Notes: generated from the letters alone by a model not told the origin. A DNA stretch of 64,000 nucleotides from Aestuariibaculum marinum (GCF_014596975.1 NZ_JACVXD010000005.1:184893-248892); one strand, 5' to 3'; positions 9,161-19,372 are shown, numbered from the stretch's first letter. Made by a program: numbers and translations.

Positions 9161-10297
9161 ATGAAAATAGGTATTGTTTGTTACCCAACGTTTGGAGGTA
9201 GTGGAGTAGTTGCTACAGAGTTAGGTTTAGAACTTTCTAAACGCGGTCATGAAATTCATTTTATTACCTACAACCAACCGGTTAGGTTAGAGTTGGTGAG
9301 TAACAATGTGCATTATCACGAAGTGAATGTGCCGGAATATCCTTTATTCCATTATCAACCTTATGAGTTGGCTTTGTCAAGCAAATTGGTTGATATGGTA
9401 AAACTACATGGTATTGAGATTTTACATGTACATTACGCGATTCCGCATGCTTATGCAGCATATATGGCGAAAAAGATGCTTATTGAAGAGAATATTTATG
9501 TACCTATTGTAACAACTTTACATGGTACCGATATTACTTTAGTGGGAAGTCATCCGTTCTACAGACCGGCGGTAACCTTCAGTATTAATAAATCAGATGC
9601 AGTAACAGCAGTGTCTCAAAGCTTAAAAGATGATACTTTGCGTTTATTTGATATTAAAAATGAAATTAACGTAGTAACCAATTTTATTGATTTAGATAAA
9701 CATAATGTGTTATTTTCAGATTGTCAGCGTAGTTTAATGGCAAAAGATGACGAAAAGATTATAACGCATATTAGTAATTTACGTCAGGTTAAACGTGTTG
9801 ATGATGTTATTGAGGTCTTTTATAATATTCAAAAAGAAATGCCAGCTAAATTGATGTTAGTTGGAGAGGGGCCTGAGCGAGAAAGGATAGAAGCACGTTG
9901 TGTAGAACTTGGCATTTATAACAAAGTTGCCTTTTTAGGAAAGAGTAACGAGATTGATAAAGTGCTTTGGTTTAGTGATTTGTTCTTATTGCCATCAAAA
10001 ACCGAAAGTTTTGGTTTGGCGGCATTGGAAGCAATGGCCTCTGGGGTACCGGTAATTTCAAGTAATACCGGCGGTATTCCTGAAGTTAATATTCAAGGGG
10101 TATCAGGGTTTTTAAGCGATGTTGGTGATGTAGCCGATATGACTAAAAATGCATTATACATTTTAAGTGATGAAGAACGGTTAAAAACCTTTAAAGAAAA
10201 TGCGCGTAAAACCGCTTTAAAGTTTGATGTACATATGATTGTGCCACAATATGAAAAAATTTATGAGGATACTTTAGCGAAGTGTTTAGTACTTTAA
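9161..10297 (+). CDS. bshA: N-acetyl-alpha-D-glucosaminyl L-malate synthase
   Basis: A GT4-family retaining glycosyltransferase of 378 residues, the first enzyme of bacillithiol synthesis, joining UDP-GlcNAc to L-malate. The N-terminus MKIGIVCYPTFGGSGVVATE and the segment LHVHYAIPHAYAA are characteristic of BshA, and the C-terminal GT4 E-x7-E region (TESFGLAALEAMASG) lies near residues 280-295. Full length. It follows the GH3 fusion by 22 bases and probably shares its transcript. bshB and bshC are not in the window. It ends one base from the convergent VOC gene with no visible terminator. Confidence 0.92.
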   Translation: MKIGIVCYPTFGGSGVVATELGLELSKRGHEIHFITYNQPVRLELVSNNVHYHEVNVPEYPLFHYQPYELALSSKLVDMVKLHGIEILHVHYAIPHAYAAYMAKKMLIEENIYVPIVTTLHGTDITLVGSHPFYRPAVTFSINKSDAVTAVSQSLKDDTLRLFDIKNEINVVTNFIDLDKHNVLFSDCQRSLMAKDDEKIITHISNLRQVKRVDDVIEVFYNIQKEMPAKLMLVGEGPERERIEARCVELGIYNKVAFLGKSNEIDKVLWFSDLFLLPSKTESFGLAALEAMASGVPVISSNTGGIPEVNIQGVSGFLSDVGDVADMTKNALYILSDEERLKTFKENARKTALKFDVHMIVPQYEKIYEDTLAKCLVL

Positions 10298-10298
10298 T

Positions 10299-10670
10299 CT
10301 AAACATGCTGATCGATTAAAATAGCATTGCCATCCGGGTCTAATACCACACAGCTTGCAGGTCCGGACGTTGTTTCATCGGCTTCACTTTTCAAAAGTAT
10401 ACCAGAAGATTTCAAATGTTTTTGAATGGTTCTAACATCGTCGAATGTATCTAAGGGTTTGGCATTTTCATCCCAGCCAGGATTAAAGGTTAGAATATTA
10501 TTTTCAAACATACCTTCAAATAAACCAATTAAGGCATTGCCGTTTTTCATAATAAGATAATTTTTATCCATATCTCCTGCAAAAACAGAAAAACCTAAGG
10601 TTTCATAAAAGTGTTTTGAAGCTTTTATATCTTTTACACTTAAACTAATTGAAAACGCTCCTAATGTCAT
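10299..10670 (-). CDS. VOC (glyoxalase/dioxygenase fold) family protein
   Basis: This 123-residue single-module protein shows the VOC pattern SLSVKDIKASKHFYETLGF at the N-terminus and VLDPDGNAILIDQ at the C-terminus. Such proteins bind a metal between paired beta-alpha-beta-beta-beta units and include glyoxalases and antibiotic-binding proteins; the substrate cannot be told from sequence. It looks monocistronic and overlaps the end of bshA closely (one base between stop codons). Confidence 0.85.
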   Translation of the reverse strand: MTLGAFSISLSVKDIKASKHFYETLGFSVFAGDMDKNYLIMKNGNALIGLFEGMFENNILTFNPGWDENAKPLDTFDDVRTIQKHLKSSGILLKSEADETTSGPASCVVLDPDGNAILIDQHV

Positions 10671-10750
10671 AATTAATGATTTATGGTTAGTTTTATAAAG
10701 ATAGCAATAAGGTTTCGAATTAAAAATTTACAAAATTTACTCATAAAAAA

Positions 10751-10773
10751 AAAGCGCCAGAATTGGCGCTTTT
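10751..10773 (-). terminator. Rho-independent terminator of the OMP gene
   Basis: A 9-bp perfect stem, AAAGCGCCA/TGGCGCTTT with loop GAAT, is followed on the minus strand by a long run of T (the A run at 10745-10753). It lies 21 bases past the stop of the barrel protein gene. Confidence 0.85.
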
Positions 10774-10793
10774 CTATTTATATATTGTTTCGA

Positions 10794-11285
10794 TTAGAAT
10801 TGGTATCTAATACCTAAAGCGATATCAAAATCTAAGTCATCTCTAAAATCCCCAAAACCTAATTCAGGTCTGAAATCTAAAGATAACATTAAAGGAATAT
10901 CAAAGCTGTATTCGATACCTAAGTCTCCTGCAATAAAAATAAAGGTTTCGCTATCATCATCTAAATCAGGATATTTGTCGTTATCCCAGCTGTAAGAGCC
11001 AAGACCACCACCGGCACCAACATACCAGTTAAAACGGTTTTCTAAAGGAAAAACCCATTGGTATAAACCGGTAAGTTTAAAACCATCCCAGTTGTTGCTA
11101 CTTCTCCAGCCTAAGTCTGCTTCAATACGATTAGCACCACCTAATGCATGTTGGTAAGAGATTTCGGCTCCGAAACCATCGCTATCTCCAAGTCTTAAAC
11201 CTAAGGCGTGTTTTGAAATGTCCTGTGCATTCGAGACAAATACAAATCCTAATACTGCAAATGCTAATAAAAATAATTTTTTCAT
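10794..11285 (-). CDS. Small outer-membrane beta-barrel protein
   Basis: A 163-residue protein with a signal peptide (MKKLFLLAFAVLGFVFVSNAQ) and alternating amphipathic strands ending in the aromatic IALGIRYQF, typical of an 8-stranded OmpW/OmpX-size barrel. It contains an acidic loop (NDKYPDLDDDSETF) that could be surface exposed. The C-terminal phenylalanine is the usual barrel-assembly signal. Function unknown; it appears monocistronic with its own terminator. Confidence 0.8.
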   Translation of the reverse strand: MKKLFLLAFAVLGFVFVSNAQDISKHALGLRLGDSDGFGAEISYQHALGGANRIEADLGWRSSNNWDGFKLTGLYQWVFPLENRFNWYVGAGGGLGSYSWDNDKYPDLDDDSETFIFIAGDLGIEYSFDIPLMLSLDFRPELGFGDFRDDLDFDIALGIRYQF

Positions 11286-11430
11286 AAAGTTTTAAGTTTT
11301 GTTTATAAAATGAATATACGAAGATTTTTAATAAAAAGATTATAATTTTCGTACTCCATAACTAAATGTAAAAATATGATGAAAATTGTAATTATATTTA
11401 TCTTTTTTAGGAATTATTGAAAAGGCAATC

Positions 11431-14358
11431 ATGCAAAACACCTTAACAGCACATTTACAGGTACTAAGCAAAAAATTATCTGGCGAATTATATTTTGATG
11501 AATTGATAAAAGCAATTTATGCAACCGATGCATCGGTATATCGTATGTTGCCCGAAGCAGTGGCTTATCCAAAAAATAAGGAAGATATAAAGTTACTTAT
11601 TGAGTTTGCAAAGAAGTATAACACGTCTTTAATTCCCAGAACAGCAGGAACATCTTTGGCAGGACAATGTGTAGGAAAGGGCATTGTAGTAGATGTTTCA
11701 AGACATTTTACAAATATTTTAAATTTTGATGAAAAGGCTAAAACCGTAACTGTAGAGCCAGGTGTTATTCGAGACGAATTAAATAATTATCTAAAGCCTT
11801 ACGGATTGTTTTTTAGTCCGATAACCTCTACATCTAATCGTGCTATGATTGGCGGAATGGTTGGAAATAATTCATCAGGAACAACATCTATTCAATATGG
11901 AGTAACCAGAGATAAGGTAATTGAGATTCAAGCCTTGTTAAGTGATGGAACTGAAGCCGTGTTTGGGGAAATACCACCTGAAGTATTTCATAAAAAAGCT
12001 AAAGCACATTCTTTAGAAGGTCATATTTACAGAAGTATTTACGGCGCTTTAAACTCTAAGGGCGTGCAGAAGGAAATTAAAGAGAAGTTTCCAAAACCTG
12101 AAATTCACAGGCGTAATACAGGCTATGCTATAGATGAACTGATAAAGTCTAATATTTTTACTGATTCAGAAGGTAATTTTAATATGTGTCAGTTATTGAC
12201 CGGAAGTGAGGGAACACTAGCTTTTTCAACCCAGATTACTTTAAAATTAGACGAATTACCTCCACAGGAAAGTGTGATGGTGGCTGCGCACTTTAACAGT
12301 ATAGAGAACTGTTTAAATGCCGTTGAGTTAACCATGGCGCATAATTTGTACACCTGCGAAATGATGGATAAAACCATTCTTGATTGTACAAAAAATAACA
12401 GAACTCAGCAGGAGAATCGTCGGTTTATTGAAGGCGATCCCAAAGCTATTTTAATGTGTGAGGTGCGTGCCAATACTAAAGCTGAGGTTGAAGTTTTAGC
12501 CAATCAATTGGTAGCAAGCATACAGGCATCCGAATTGAGTTATGCGTATCCTAAATTGGTGGGTGAAGATATCAATCGTGCCAATACTTTACGCAGTGCC
12601 GGATTAGGATTGTTAGGGAACATTGTAGGTGATAAAAAATCGGCAGCCTGTATTGAAGATACTGCTGTGGCCTTGCCAGATTTATCGAATTATATTTCGG
12701 AGTTCACAGCATTAATGAAAGGTTATAACCAAGAGGCTATTTATTATGCACATGCCGGAGCAGGGGAGTTACATTTACGCCCCATTTTGAATTTAAAAAC
12801 CTCTGAAGACGTTGGGTTGTTCAGAAAGATTACAACCGATGTAGCTCATTTAGTCAAGAAATACGGTGGATCGATGAGTGGTGAACATGGTGATGGTATT
12901 GTGCGTGCCGAGTTTATTCCGTTAATGATAGGCGATATCAATTATCAGATATTAAAGCGGATAAAAGATGCTTTCGATCCTGATAATATTTTTAATCCCG
13001 GAAAGATTGTTGATGCGTTACCAATGGATAAAAGTTTGCGTTATCAAACCGATCGTAAAGAGCCGGAAATAAAAACCTTAATGGATTTCTCAGCATCACA
13101 AGGTATTCTGAGAGAGACTGAAAAATGTAATGGTTCCGGAGATTGTAGAAAACTTCCGGAGTTTGGTGGCGTGATGTGTCCGAGTTACAGAGCTACACGA
13201 CATGAAAAAGATACTACGAGAGCCAGAGCGAATGCGTTACGTGAATTTTTAACCAATTCCGATAAGGATAATAAATTTGATTACGAGGAGTTGAAAACCG
13301 TTTTCGATTTGTGTTTAAGCTGCAAAGCCTGTGCCAGCGAATGCCCGAGTAGTGTGGATGTCGCAACCTTAAAAGCAGAATTCCAATACCAGTATCAAAA
13401 AGCTAATGGGGTATCGTGGCGAACGAAAATGTTTGCCTATAATAATAAGTTGAATCGTTTTGGAAGTGTGTCACCTGCGCTCACAAATTTTATGTTTTCA
13501 AACGGATGGACGTCTTCTGTGTTAAAAAAGACTTTCGGTATTGCTAGAGAGCGTCAATTACCATTAATTTCAAAAAGAAGTTTTAAAAAGGTATTTAAAA
13601 GGCTTGATGATAAAACCTATGTAAGTAAACCTATTAAAACAGTTTATCTGTTTAATGATGAATTTTTGAATTATTTAGATACACCAATCGGTATTGATGC
13701 TTTTGAATTGCTTACTGCGTTAAATTATGAAGTGAAGGTTGTAAATCATCCCGAGTCTGGACGTACATTTTTATCAAAAGGACTGTTAGAGCAAGCTAAA
13801 AAGGTAGCCAATACAAATATTTCCATTTTTAAAGATTTAGTTACAGGGGAGACGCCACTAATCGGAATTGAACCTTCTGCGATTTTAAGCTTTAAAGATG
13901 AATATTTAAAGTTGACAGACGATAGAATTTCAGCGGAATATGTTTCTAGACATGTGTTTTTAATTGAAGAATTTATTCAGCAGGAAATTAAATTAGGTAA
14001 TATTAAGCCGGAACAGTTTACTTCAGAATCCAAGACTATTAAATTCCACGGACATTGTCATCAAAAATCAATGGGAAATCAATTGTCGAGTTTCGATGTT
14101 TTGAATTTACCTAAAAACTATAAAGTAACTATTATACCAAGCGGATGTTGCGGTATGGCGGGTAGTTTTGGTTACGAAAAGGAACATTATGATGTGAGCA
14201 TGAATGTAGGAGAACAAACCCTGTTTCCTGCCGTTAGAAAAGCATCAACTGAAACTATTATTTCGGCAAACGGGACTAGTTGCAGACATCAGATTAAAGA
14301 TGGAACAGGTCGGGAAGCAAAACATCCTGTAACAGTTTTAAGAGAAGCCTTAATTTAA
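11431..14358 (+). CDS. FAD-linked oxidase / Fe-S / CCG dehydrogenase (YdiJ-like D-2-hydroxyacid dehydrogenase)
   Basis: A 975-residue three-module flavoprotein. Residues about 45-220 form the FAD_binding_4 domain (PRTAGTSLAGQ, GGMVGNNSSGTTS), and 230-545 the FAD-oxidase C-domain with GGSMSGEHGDG. Fe-S sites follow: KCNGSGDC..MCPSY (about 567-590) and CLSCKACASECP (about 630-641). A C-terminal CCG part carries HGHCHQKSMGN and PSGCCGMAGSFGYE. The architecture matches E. coli YdiJ and related enzymes that oxidise D-2-hydroxyglutarate or D-lactate and pass electrons to the quinone pool. Substrate assignment is inference. It is convergent with the LpxH-like gene, 3 bases apart. Confidence 0.88.
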   Translation: MQNTLTAHLQVLSKKLSGELYFDELIKAIYATDASVYRMLPEAVAYPKNKEDIKLLIEFAKKYNTSLIPRTAGTSLAGQCVGKGIVVDVSRHFTNILNFDEKAKTVTVEPGVIRDELNNYLKPYGLFFSPITSTSNRAMIGGMVGNNSSGTTSIQYGVTRDKVIEIQALLSDGTEAVFGEIPPEVFHKKAKAHSLEGHIYRSIYGALNSKGVQKEIKEKFPKPEIHRRNTGYAIDELIKSNIFTDSEGNFNMCQLLTGSEGTLAFSTQITLKLDELPPQESVMVAAHFNSIENCLNAVELTMAHNLYTCEMMDKTILDCTKNNRTQQENRRFIEGDPKAILMCEVRANTKAEVEVLANQLVASIQASELSYAYPKLVGEDINRANTLRSAGLGLLGNIVGDKKSAACIEDTAVALPDLSNYISEFTALMKGYNQEAIYYAHAGAGELHLRPILNLKTSEDVGLFRKITTDVAHLVKKYGGSMSGEHGDGIVRAEFIPLMIGDINYQILKRIKDAFDPDNIFNPGKIVDALPMDKSLRYQTDRKEPEIKTLMDFSASQGILRETEKCNGSGDCRKLPEFGGVMCPSYRATRHEKDTTRARANALREFLTNSDKDNKFDYEELKTVFDLCLSCKACASECPSSVDVATLKAEFQYQYQKANGVSWRTKMFAYNNKLNRFGSVSPALTNFMFSNGWTSSVLKKTFGIARERQLPLISKRSFKKVFKRLDDKTYVSKPIKTVYLFNDEFLNYLDTPIGIDAFELLTALNYEVKVVNHPESGRTFLSKGLLEQAKKVANTNISIFKDLVTGETPLIGIEPSAILSFKDEYLKLTDDRISAEYVSRHVFLIEEFIQQEIKLGNIKPEQFTSESKTIKFHGHCHQKSMGNQLSSFDVLNLPKNYKVTIIPSGCCGMAGSFGYEKEHYDVSMNVGEQTLFPAVRKASTETIISANGTSCRHQIKDGTGREAKHPVTVLREALI

Positions 14359-14361
14359 TAT

Positions 14362-15207
14362 TTAAGACTTCTTTTTTTGTTGCTCTACGATGGTAATGGC
14401 AGCAATTAAATCCTTGATTTCTTTATCTTCAAATTCTTCGTCAGGATAAAACGGAGCTAGTTTGTCGTTACTGTAATTGTAAATTTTCCAGCGTTTAAAT
14501 TGGTATTCTAAGGCGGTAAAATTTTCAACCCAGTCACCGGAGTTTAGGTATACTGTTTTTCCGTATTTGTTTTCAATATACTCCATTTTAGGTTGGTGTA
14601 TATGACCGCAAATGACATAGTCGTAACCATTTTCAATGGCTAAATCAGATATGGTTTTTTCGTAGTCATCAATATATTTTATAGCACCTTTTACACCGTT
14701 TTTCACCTTTTTAGATAAGGAATAGCGCTCTTTACCACGTTTTTCTAAATACCAGTTAACACCGCGGTTGAGTAAAGTAAGTAGGTCGTAACCATAACCC
14801 CCAAGTTTCGCTAGCCACTTCGCATTTTGTATAGAAACATCAAACACATCGCCATGAAAAAACCAGGCTTTTTTTCCGTGAAGTTCTAAAACCAGTTTGT
14901 CAACAATAGAAATGTTACCAATAGATGTGCCGCTAAATTTACGGAGCATTTCATCGTGATTACCGGTAATGTAAATTATTTCAACACCATCGGCCGCCAT
15001 ATCCATAATCTTTTTTATAACTTTTAAGTGTGATTTTGGAAAGTAACGTTTACTAAATTGCCATACATCAATAATATCGCCGTTTAAAATTAATTTTTTA
15101 GGCGTGATACTATTTAGGTAGGTTAACAGCTGTTTGGCGTGACACCCATAAGTGCCCAAATGTACATCTGATATTACGGCGATTTCTATTTTTCTTTTAA
15201 TCTTCAA
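14362..15207 (-). CDS. lpxH: UDP-2,3-diacylglucosamine diphosphatase-like metallophosphoesterase
   Basis: A 281-residue calcineurin-like phosphoesterase with the five metal-site blocks SDVHLGTYG, NGDIIDVWQ, TGNHDEML, FHGDVFD and CGHIHQPK. The order and the CHAKQL and DVWQFSKR segments fit the LpxH/LpxH2 family that removes UMP from UDP-2,3-diacylglucosamine in lipid A synthesis. The C-terminal 40 residues are charged and not conserved. It is longer than E. coli LpxH (240 residues). Gene symbol assigned by family; a different phosphoesterase role is possible. It diverges from aroC. Confidence 0.75.
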   Translation of the reverse strand: MKIKRKIEIAVISDVHLGTYGCHAKQLLTYLNSITPKKLILNGDIIDVWQFSKRYFPKSHLKVIKKIMDMAADGVEIIYITGNHDEMLRKFSGTSIGNISIVDKLVLELHGKKAWFFHGDVFDVSIQNAKWLAKLGGYGYDLLTLLNRGVNWYLEKRGKERYSLSKKVKNGVKGAIKYIDDYEKTISDLAIENGYDYVICGHIHQPKMEYIENKYGKTVYLNSGDWVENFTALEYQFKRWKIYNYSNDKLAPFYPDEEFEDKEIKDLIAAITIVEQQKKKS

Positions 15208-15392
15208 GTGTTTAAAATATTTAGATGTAAAATACGGGAACAGATATTACCTAATCATTATCTGGTATTTATTTAAATATCAGCATATTGTTAAGACTGT
15301 GTTATCTGTTTTATGTGTTTTGTGTGTGTTTCATTCAATTTCATTTCCGTATCTCTAAGAATAAATTTATTTTAGCAAGCAAAATTAAAGAC

Positions 15393-16457
15393 ATGGCTGG
15401 AAATTCCTTCGGAAAACTGTTTACATTAACAACTTATGGCGAATCTCATGGTCCTGCGTTAGGTGGGGTTATTGATGGTTGCCCTTCTGGAATTGAGTTA
15501 GATTTAGAGGCGATTCAACAAGAGTTAGATCGCAGAAAACCGGGGCAATCGGCTATTGTGACACAGCGCAAAGAGCCGGATACGGTAAAGTTTCATTCAG
15601 GAATTTTTGAAGGAAAAACAACGGGAACATCTATTGGGTTTGTAATTGAAAACACCAATCAGAAATCTCACGATTACTCGCATATAAAAGACAGTTATCG
15701 ACCTAGTCATGCCGATTACGTTTACGATAAAAAATACGGGTTTAGAGATTACCGTGGTGGCGGACGCAGTTCAGCGCGTGAAACCGCAAGCCGAGTGGTA
15801 GCAGGGGCTGTTGCCAAACAAATGCTAAAGGGTATTGAGTTCTCTGCTTATGTATCGGCTGTTGGGACCATGAAACTTGAGAAACCACATACTGAATTAG
15901 ATTTAACGCAAATTGAATCTAATATTGTAAGATGTCCGGATGCCGACATGGCAGCAAAAATGGAGTCTTACATCAAGGAAGTACGCTCAAAAGGCGATAC
16001 AGTTGGCGGCGTTGTAACCTGTGTGATTAAAAATGTACCAATTGGTTTAGGCGAGCCGGTATTCGATAAATTACACGCCGAATTAGGGAAGGCAATGCTA
16101 TCTATTAATGCTGTAAAAGGTTTTGAATACGGTAGTGGTTTTGAAGGAAGTACCATGTACGGTAGTGACCATAACGATGCGTTTAACAACGACGGGTCTA
16201 CAAAAACAAACTATTCAGGAGGAATTCAGGGCGGTATAAGCAACGGTATGGATATCTACTTTAATGTCGCCTTCAAACCTGTAGCGACGTTAATTCAAAA
16301 GTATGAGACTATAGATAAAGACGGAAACACGGTTGAAATGCAAGGTAAAGGGCGACATGATCCTTGCGTGGTTCCCCGTGCGGTACCTATTGTAGAAGCG
16401 ATGGCAGCCTTAGTTATTGCTGATTTCTGGTTACAGAATAAGGCAATTCATATGTAG
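15393..16457 (+). CDS. aroC: Chorismate synthase
   Basis: This enzyme converts EPSP to chorismate, the last step of the shikimate pathway, using reduced FMN. It has 354 residues from ATG at 15393 ([20 protein letters not shown]). The open frame extends 35 codons further upstream, but that part is hydrophobic and unlike AroC, so it is excluded. Signatures seen: [16 protein letters not shown] near the start, the [16 protein letters not shown] block near residue 115-130 and [15 protein letters not shown] near residue 320. Chorismate also feeds the menaquinone genes at 44.6-50.2 kb. Confidence 0.96.
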   Translation: MAGNSFGKLFTLTTYGESHGPALGGVIDGCPSGIELDLEAIQQELDRRKPGQSAIVTQRKEPDTVKFHSGIFEGKTTGTSIGFVIENTNQKSHDYSHIKDSYRPSHADYVYDKKYGFRDYRGGGRSSARETASRVVAGAVAKQMLKGIEFSAYVSAVGTMKLEKPHTELDLTQIESNIVRCPDADMAAKMESYIKEVRSKGDTVGGVVTCVIKNVPIGLGEPVFDKLHAELGKAMLSINAVKGFEYGSGFEGSTMYGSDHNDAFNNDGSTKTNYSGGIQGGISNGMDIYFNVAFKPVATLIQKYETIDKDGNTVEMQGKGRHDPCVVPRAVPIVEAMAALVIADFWLQNKAIHM

Positions 16458-16488
16458 CTGTTTCCCGCTTTCCGTTAAATCTTTATAA

Positions 16489-16560
16489 GCCTTAATCTGT
16501 TTGTTTAAGGCATAAAAAGGATATCACTTCAATCGGGGCTAAGGCTCCGATTTATTTTAA
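16489..16560 (+). terminator. Tandem hairpins after aroC, the second terminator-like
   Basis: A first inverted repeat pairs GCCTTAA (16489-16495) with TTAAGGC (16505-16511). A second, AATCGGGGC (16531-16539) with GCTCCGATT (16544-16552), has loop TAAG and one G-U pair, followed by the T-rich TATTTTAATAAT. The second is the likelier terminator of aroC. Confidence 0.6.
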
Positions 16561-16602
16561 TAATATTTAGTAACTTCATCCCAAACAGAAGACATTTACA
16601 AT

Positions 16603-17922
16603 ATGAAAAAACTAGCATTACACTGGAAGATTATAATAGGTATGGTTCTGGGAATCATTTTCGGATTCATTATGAATGGTATCGATGGCGGTAAAGGTTT
16701 TGTAGCCGATTGGGTTGCGCCTTTCGGAACCATTTTTATCAATCTTTTAAAGTTAATTGCAGTTCCATTAATCCTGGCATCGTTAATTAAAGGAATATCG
16801 GATTTAAAAGATATTTCTAAAATTAAATCCATGGGATTACGTACCATAAGTATTTATGTGTTTACCACTCTGGTAGCTATTGTTATCGGGTTAAGCATTG
16901 TAAATGTTGTAAAACCTGGTGAAGGTATGCCTCAGGATACCATTGAAAAAATTAAGGCTAAATATGAAAATGATGCGGGGGTTGCTGACAAATTAGCAAA
17001 AGCAACAGCTCAAAAAGACGCAGGACCCTTACAGGCTTTGGTTGATATTTTTCCAAGTAATATCTTTCAGTCTTTTGCTGAAGCATCTATGTTACAGGTT
17101 ATTTTCTTCGCAATGTTTGTTGGTATTTGTCTGTTGTTAATTCCTGAAGAAAAAGCCAAGCCTTTAGTAAACTTCTTTGATTCACTAAATGAAGTCGTGA
17201 TGAAAATGGTTGATTTAATCATGTTATTTGCGCCTTATGCGGTATTTGCATTATTAGCAAACGTCATTATAGCGTTTGATGACATCGAGATTTTAATCAA
17301 ACTATTATATTACGCTGGTTGTGTTGTTGGTGGCTTATTTATAATGATTTGTTTCTACTTGTTGTTAGTAAGTATTTATGCAAAAAAATCACCATTGTGG
17401 TTTTTACAGCAAATTAGTCCGGCGCAACTTTTGGCATTCTCAACCAGTTCTAGTGCGGCTACTTTACCGGTGACTATGGAGCGTGTTGAAGAACATATTG
17501 GAGTAGATAAAGAAGTGTCTGGTTTTGTATTACCCGTTGGAGCAACCGTAAACATGGATGGTACCAGTTTGTATCAGGGTATTGCAGCGGTATTTATTAT
17601 GCAGGTAATTTGGCCGGAAGGATTGACCTTTTCTAATCAATTGGTTATTGTAGCTACGGCGTTATTAGCCTCCATAGGAAGTGCGGCAGTACCTAGTGCC
17701 GGGATGGTTATGTTAGTGATTGTTTTGGAATCTATTGGTTTTCCAGCGGAATTACTACCGATTGGTTTAGCGCTTATTTTTGCAGTAGATCGCCCTTTAG
17801 ATATGTGTAGAACAGTTGTAAACGTTACCGGAGATGCCACGGTGTCTGTTTTGGTAGCAAAGTCTTTAGGTAAGCTACATGAGCCTCGCGTTAAAAACTG
17901 GGACGATAATTTAAAGAAATAA
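16603..17922 (+). CDS. Dicarboxylate/amino acid:cation symporter (DAACS family)
   Basis: A 439-residue membrane transporter with about eight membrane spans and two re-entrant loops. The family signatures are present: the serine-rich SSSAATLPV near residue 285 and ATVNMDGTSLYQG near 310-322, with the late ASIGSAAVPSAG and DRPLDMCRTVVNVTGD. Members take up glutamate, aspartate or C4-dicarboxylates with Na+ or H+; which one cannot be decided by eye. The stop is only 4 bases before the sulfurtransferase start, so the two are probably co-transcribed. Confidence 0.9.
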   Translation: MKKLALHWKIIIGMVLGIIFGFIMNGIDGGKGFVADWVAPFGTIFINLLKLIAVPLILASLIKGISDLKDISKIKSMGLRTISIYVFTTLVAIVIGLSIVNVVKPGEGMPQDTIEKIKAKYENDAGVADKLAKATAQKDAGPLQALVDIFPSNIFQSFAEASMLQVIFFAMFVGICLLLIPEEKAKPLVNFFDSLNEVVMKMVDLIMLFAPYAVFALLANVIIAFDDIEILIKLLYYAGCVVGGLFIMICFYLLLVSIYAKKSPLWFLQQISPAQLLAFSTSSSAATLPVTMERVEEHIGVDKEVSGFVLPVGATVNMDGTSLYQGIAAVFIMQVIWPEGLTFSNQLVIVATALLASIGSAAVPSAGMVMLVIVLESIGFPAELLPIGLALIFAVDRPLDMCRTVVNVTGDATVSVLVAKSLGKLHEPRVKNWDDNLKK

Positions 17923-17926
17923 AAGC

Positions 17927-18745
17927 ATGACTAAGCTTGTTTTAAGAGAACCATCTGTAACAGTAGATTGGCTGTATAATCACCTGGCGTCTGAAAATCT
18001 GGTGATTTTAGACGGAACCATTAATAAAGTGTTTGATGCGTCTCAGGAACAAATTCCAAAGGCAAGGTTTTTCGATATAAAAAATAAGTTTAGTGAAGTG
18101 GGGGCACCGTTCCCAAGTACCTTTCCATCAACAGAGCAATTCGAATACGAAGCACAAGCTTTAGGAATAAATAAGGATAGTGCCATTGTAGTTTATGACG
18201 ACAAAGGAATTTATTCCTCGGCACGTGTTTGGTGGTTGTTTAAAGCTTTTGGGCACGATAATGTGGCAGTTTTAAGTGGCGGATTGCCTTCTTGGAAAAA
18301 AGCTAATTATCCTACAGAAGCGATGACTCCATTTAAAGGTGCTAAAGGAAATTTTCAAGCTGAATTGAATAATGAAGCTATGAGGTTTTTTGAGGATATG
18401 CAGAGAGCATCATCAATCAAATCTCACGTCATTGTTGATGCGCGCTCTAAAGCACGTTTTAATTGTGAAGCACCTGAGCCTCGTGAAGGTTTGCGCACGG
18501 GAACGATTCCAAACTCGGTGAATCTGCCATTCACAGATTTATTGAACAATGGAGAATTGAAATCGAAAGAGGATATAGAATCTATGTTTGCCGTTGTAGC
18601 GAAGAAAGAAGAGCCGATTATATTTTCATGTGGTTCTGGAATTACCGCTTGTGTACTCGCTTTAGGAGCAGAGCTTAGTGGTTATAAAAACATTTCGGTT
18701 TATGATGGCTCGTGGACGGAATGGGGCAGCTTAACCGAAAGTTAA
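17927..18745 (+). CDS. sseA: Thiosulfate/3-mercaptopyruvate sulfurtransferase
   Basis: A 272-residue tandem rhodanese protein: an inactive N-domain (about 8-135) and a catalytic C-domain (about 165-270). The active-site loop is C235 in CGSGITAC, the form typical of mercaptopyruvate sulfurtransferases rather than the CRxGxR of thiosulfate rhodaneses. It transfers sulphane sulphur to thiol acceptors in the cytoplasm. It lies between the symporter (4-base gap) and the YiiX-like gene (9-base gap). Confidence 0.88.
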   Translation: MTKLVLREPSVTVDWLYNHLASENLVILDGTINKVFDASQEQIPKARFFDIKNKFSEVGAPFPSTFPSTEQFEYEAQALGINKDSAIVVYDDKGIYSSARVWWLFKAFGHDNVAVLSGGLPSWKKANYPTEAMTPFKGAKGNFQAELNNEAMRFFEDMQRASSIKSHVIVDARSKARFNCEAPEPREGLRTGTIPNSVNLPFTDLLNNGELKSKEDIESMFAVVAKKEEPIIFSCGSGITACVLALGAELSGYKNISVYDGSWTEWGSLTES

Positions 18746-18754
18746 AAACAATTT

Positions 18755-19369
18755 ATGAAAGTTTTATTCTTACCTTTTTTTCTGTTTGTCTGCTTGGGTT
18801 ATGCTCAAACTTTTCAATTGCAAAACGGTGATTTAATTTTTCAATCTATCGATTGCGGACCTTTGTGTGATGCGATTAATCAGGTGACTGAAGGTTATCA
18901 GGGTAATGATTTCAACCATATGGGGATGGTCGTTATTCAGGGTAAGAAACGTTATGTACTGGAGGCCAGCGGAACAGAAGTTAGCTTAACGCCATATGAT
19001 GCTTTTGTCTCAAAATCCGATATGCCTATGTATGTTGGACGTTTAAAAAAGCGATACAGAAATTTAATTCCAGAAGCTATTGCTTTTGGTGAAAAGCAAC
19101 TGGGAAAGCCATATGATGTGAATTATTTATACGATAACGATAAGTACTATTGTTCCGAGTTAATTTATGATTGTTTTTTAAATGCTAATGGAAAGCCCTT
19201 CTTTAAACTATTTCCTATGACCTATAAAGCACCTGGTTCTGAAGTCTATTTTAAAGTTTGGGAAGATTACTTTAAGAATTTAAATATGGAAGTGCCGGAA
19301 GGTCAACCCGGCTGTAATCCAGGCGGCATGTCGCTATCTAAAAAGATTAGAATTATAGGAACACTTTAG
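18755..19369 (+). CDS. YiiX/YebB-like NlpC/P60-fold cysteine hydrolase, exported
   Basis: A 204-residue protein with a signal peptide (MKVLFLPFFLFVCLGYAQ) and the YiiX-type permuted NlpC/P60 layout. The histidine block FNHMGMVV lies near residue 52 and the catalytic cysteine near residue 129 in YYCSELIYD. Family members act as amidases on peptide or lipid-linked substrates; the target here is unknown. Last gene of the 16603-19369 run; it ends 3 bases from the convergent DCC gene. Confidence 0.82.
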   Translation: MKVLFLPFFLFVCLGYAQTFQLQNGDLIFQSIDCGPLCDAINQVTEGYQGNDFNHMGMVVIQGKKRYVLEASGTEVSLTPYDAFVSKSDMPMYVGRLKKRYRNLIPEAIAFGEKQLGKPYDVNYLYDNDKYYCSELIYDCFLNANGKPFFKLFPMTYKAPGSEVYFKVWEDYFKNLNMEVPEGQPGCNPGGMSLSKKIRIIGTL

Positions 19370-19372
19370 GGG

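Noticed and set aside
15288..15392. 35-codon upstream extension of aroC
   Set aside because: Hydrophobic, unlike Aro[11 protein letters not shown] at 15393 is the conserved start.
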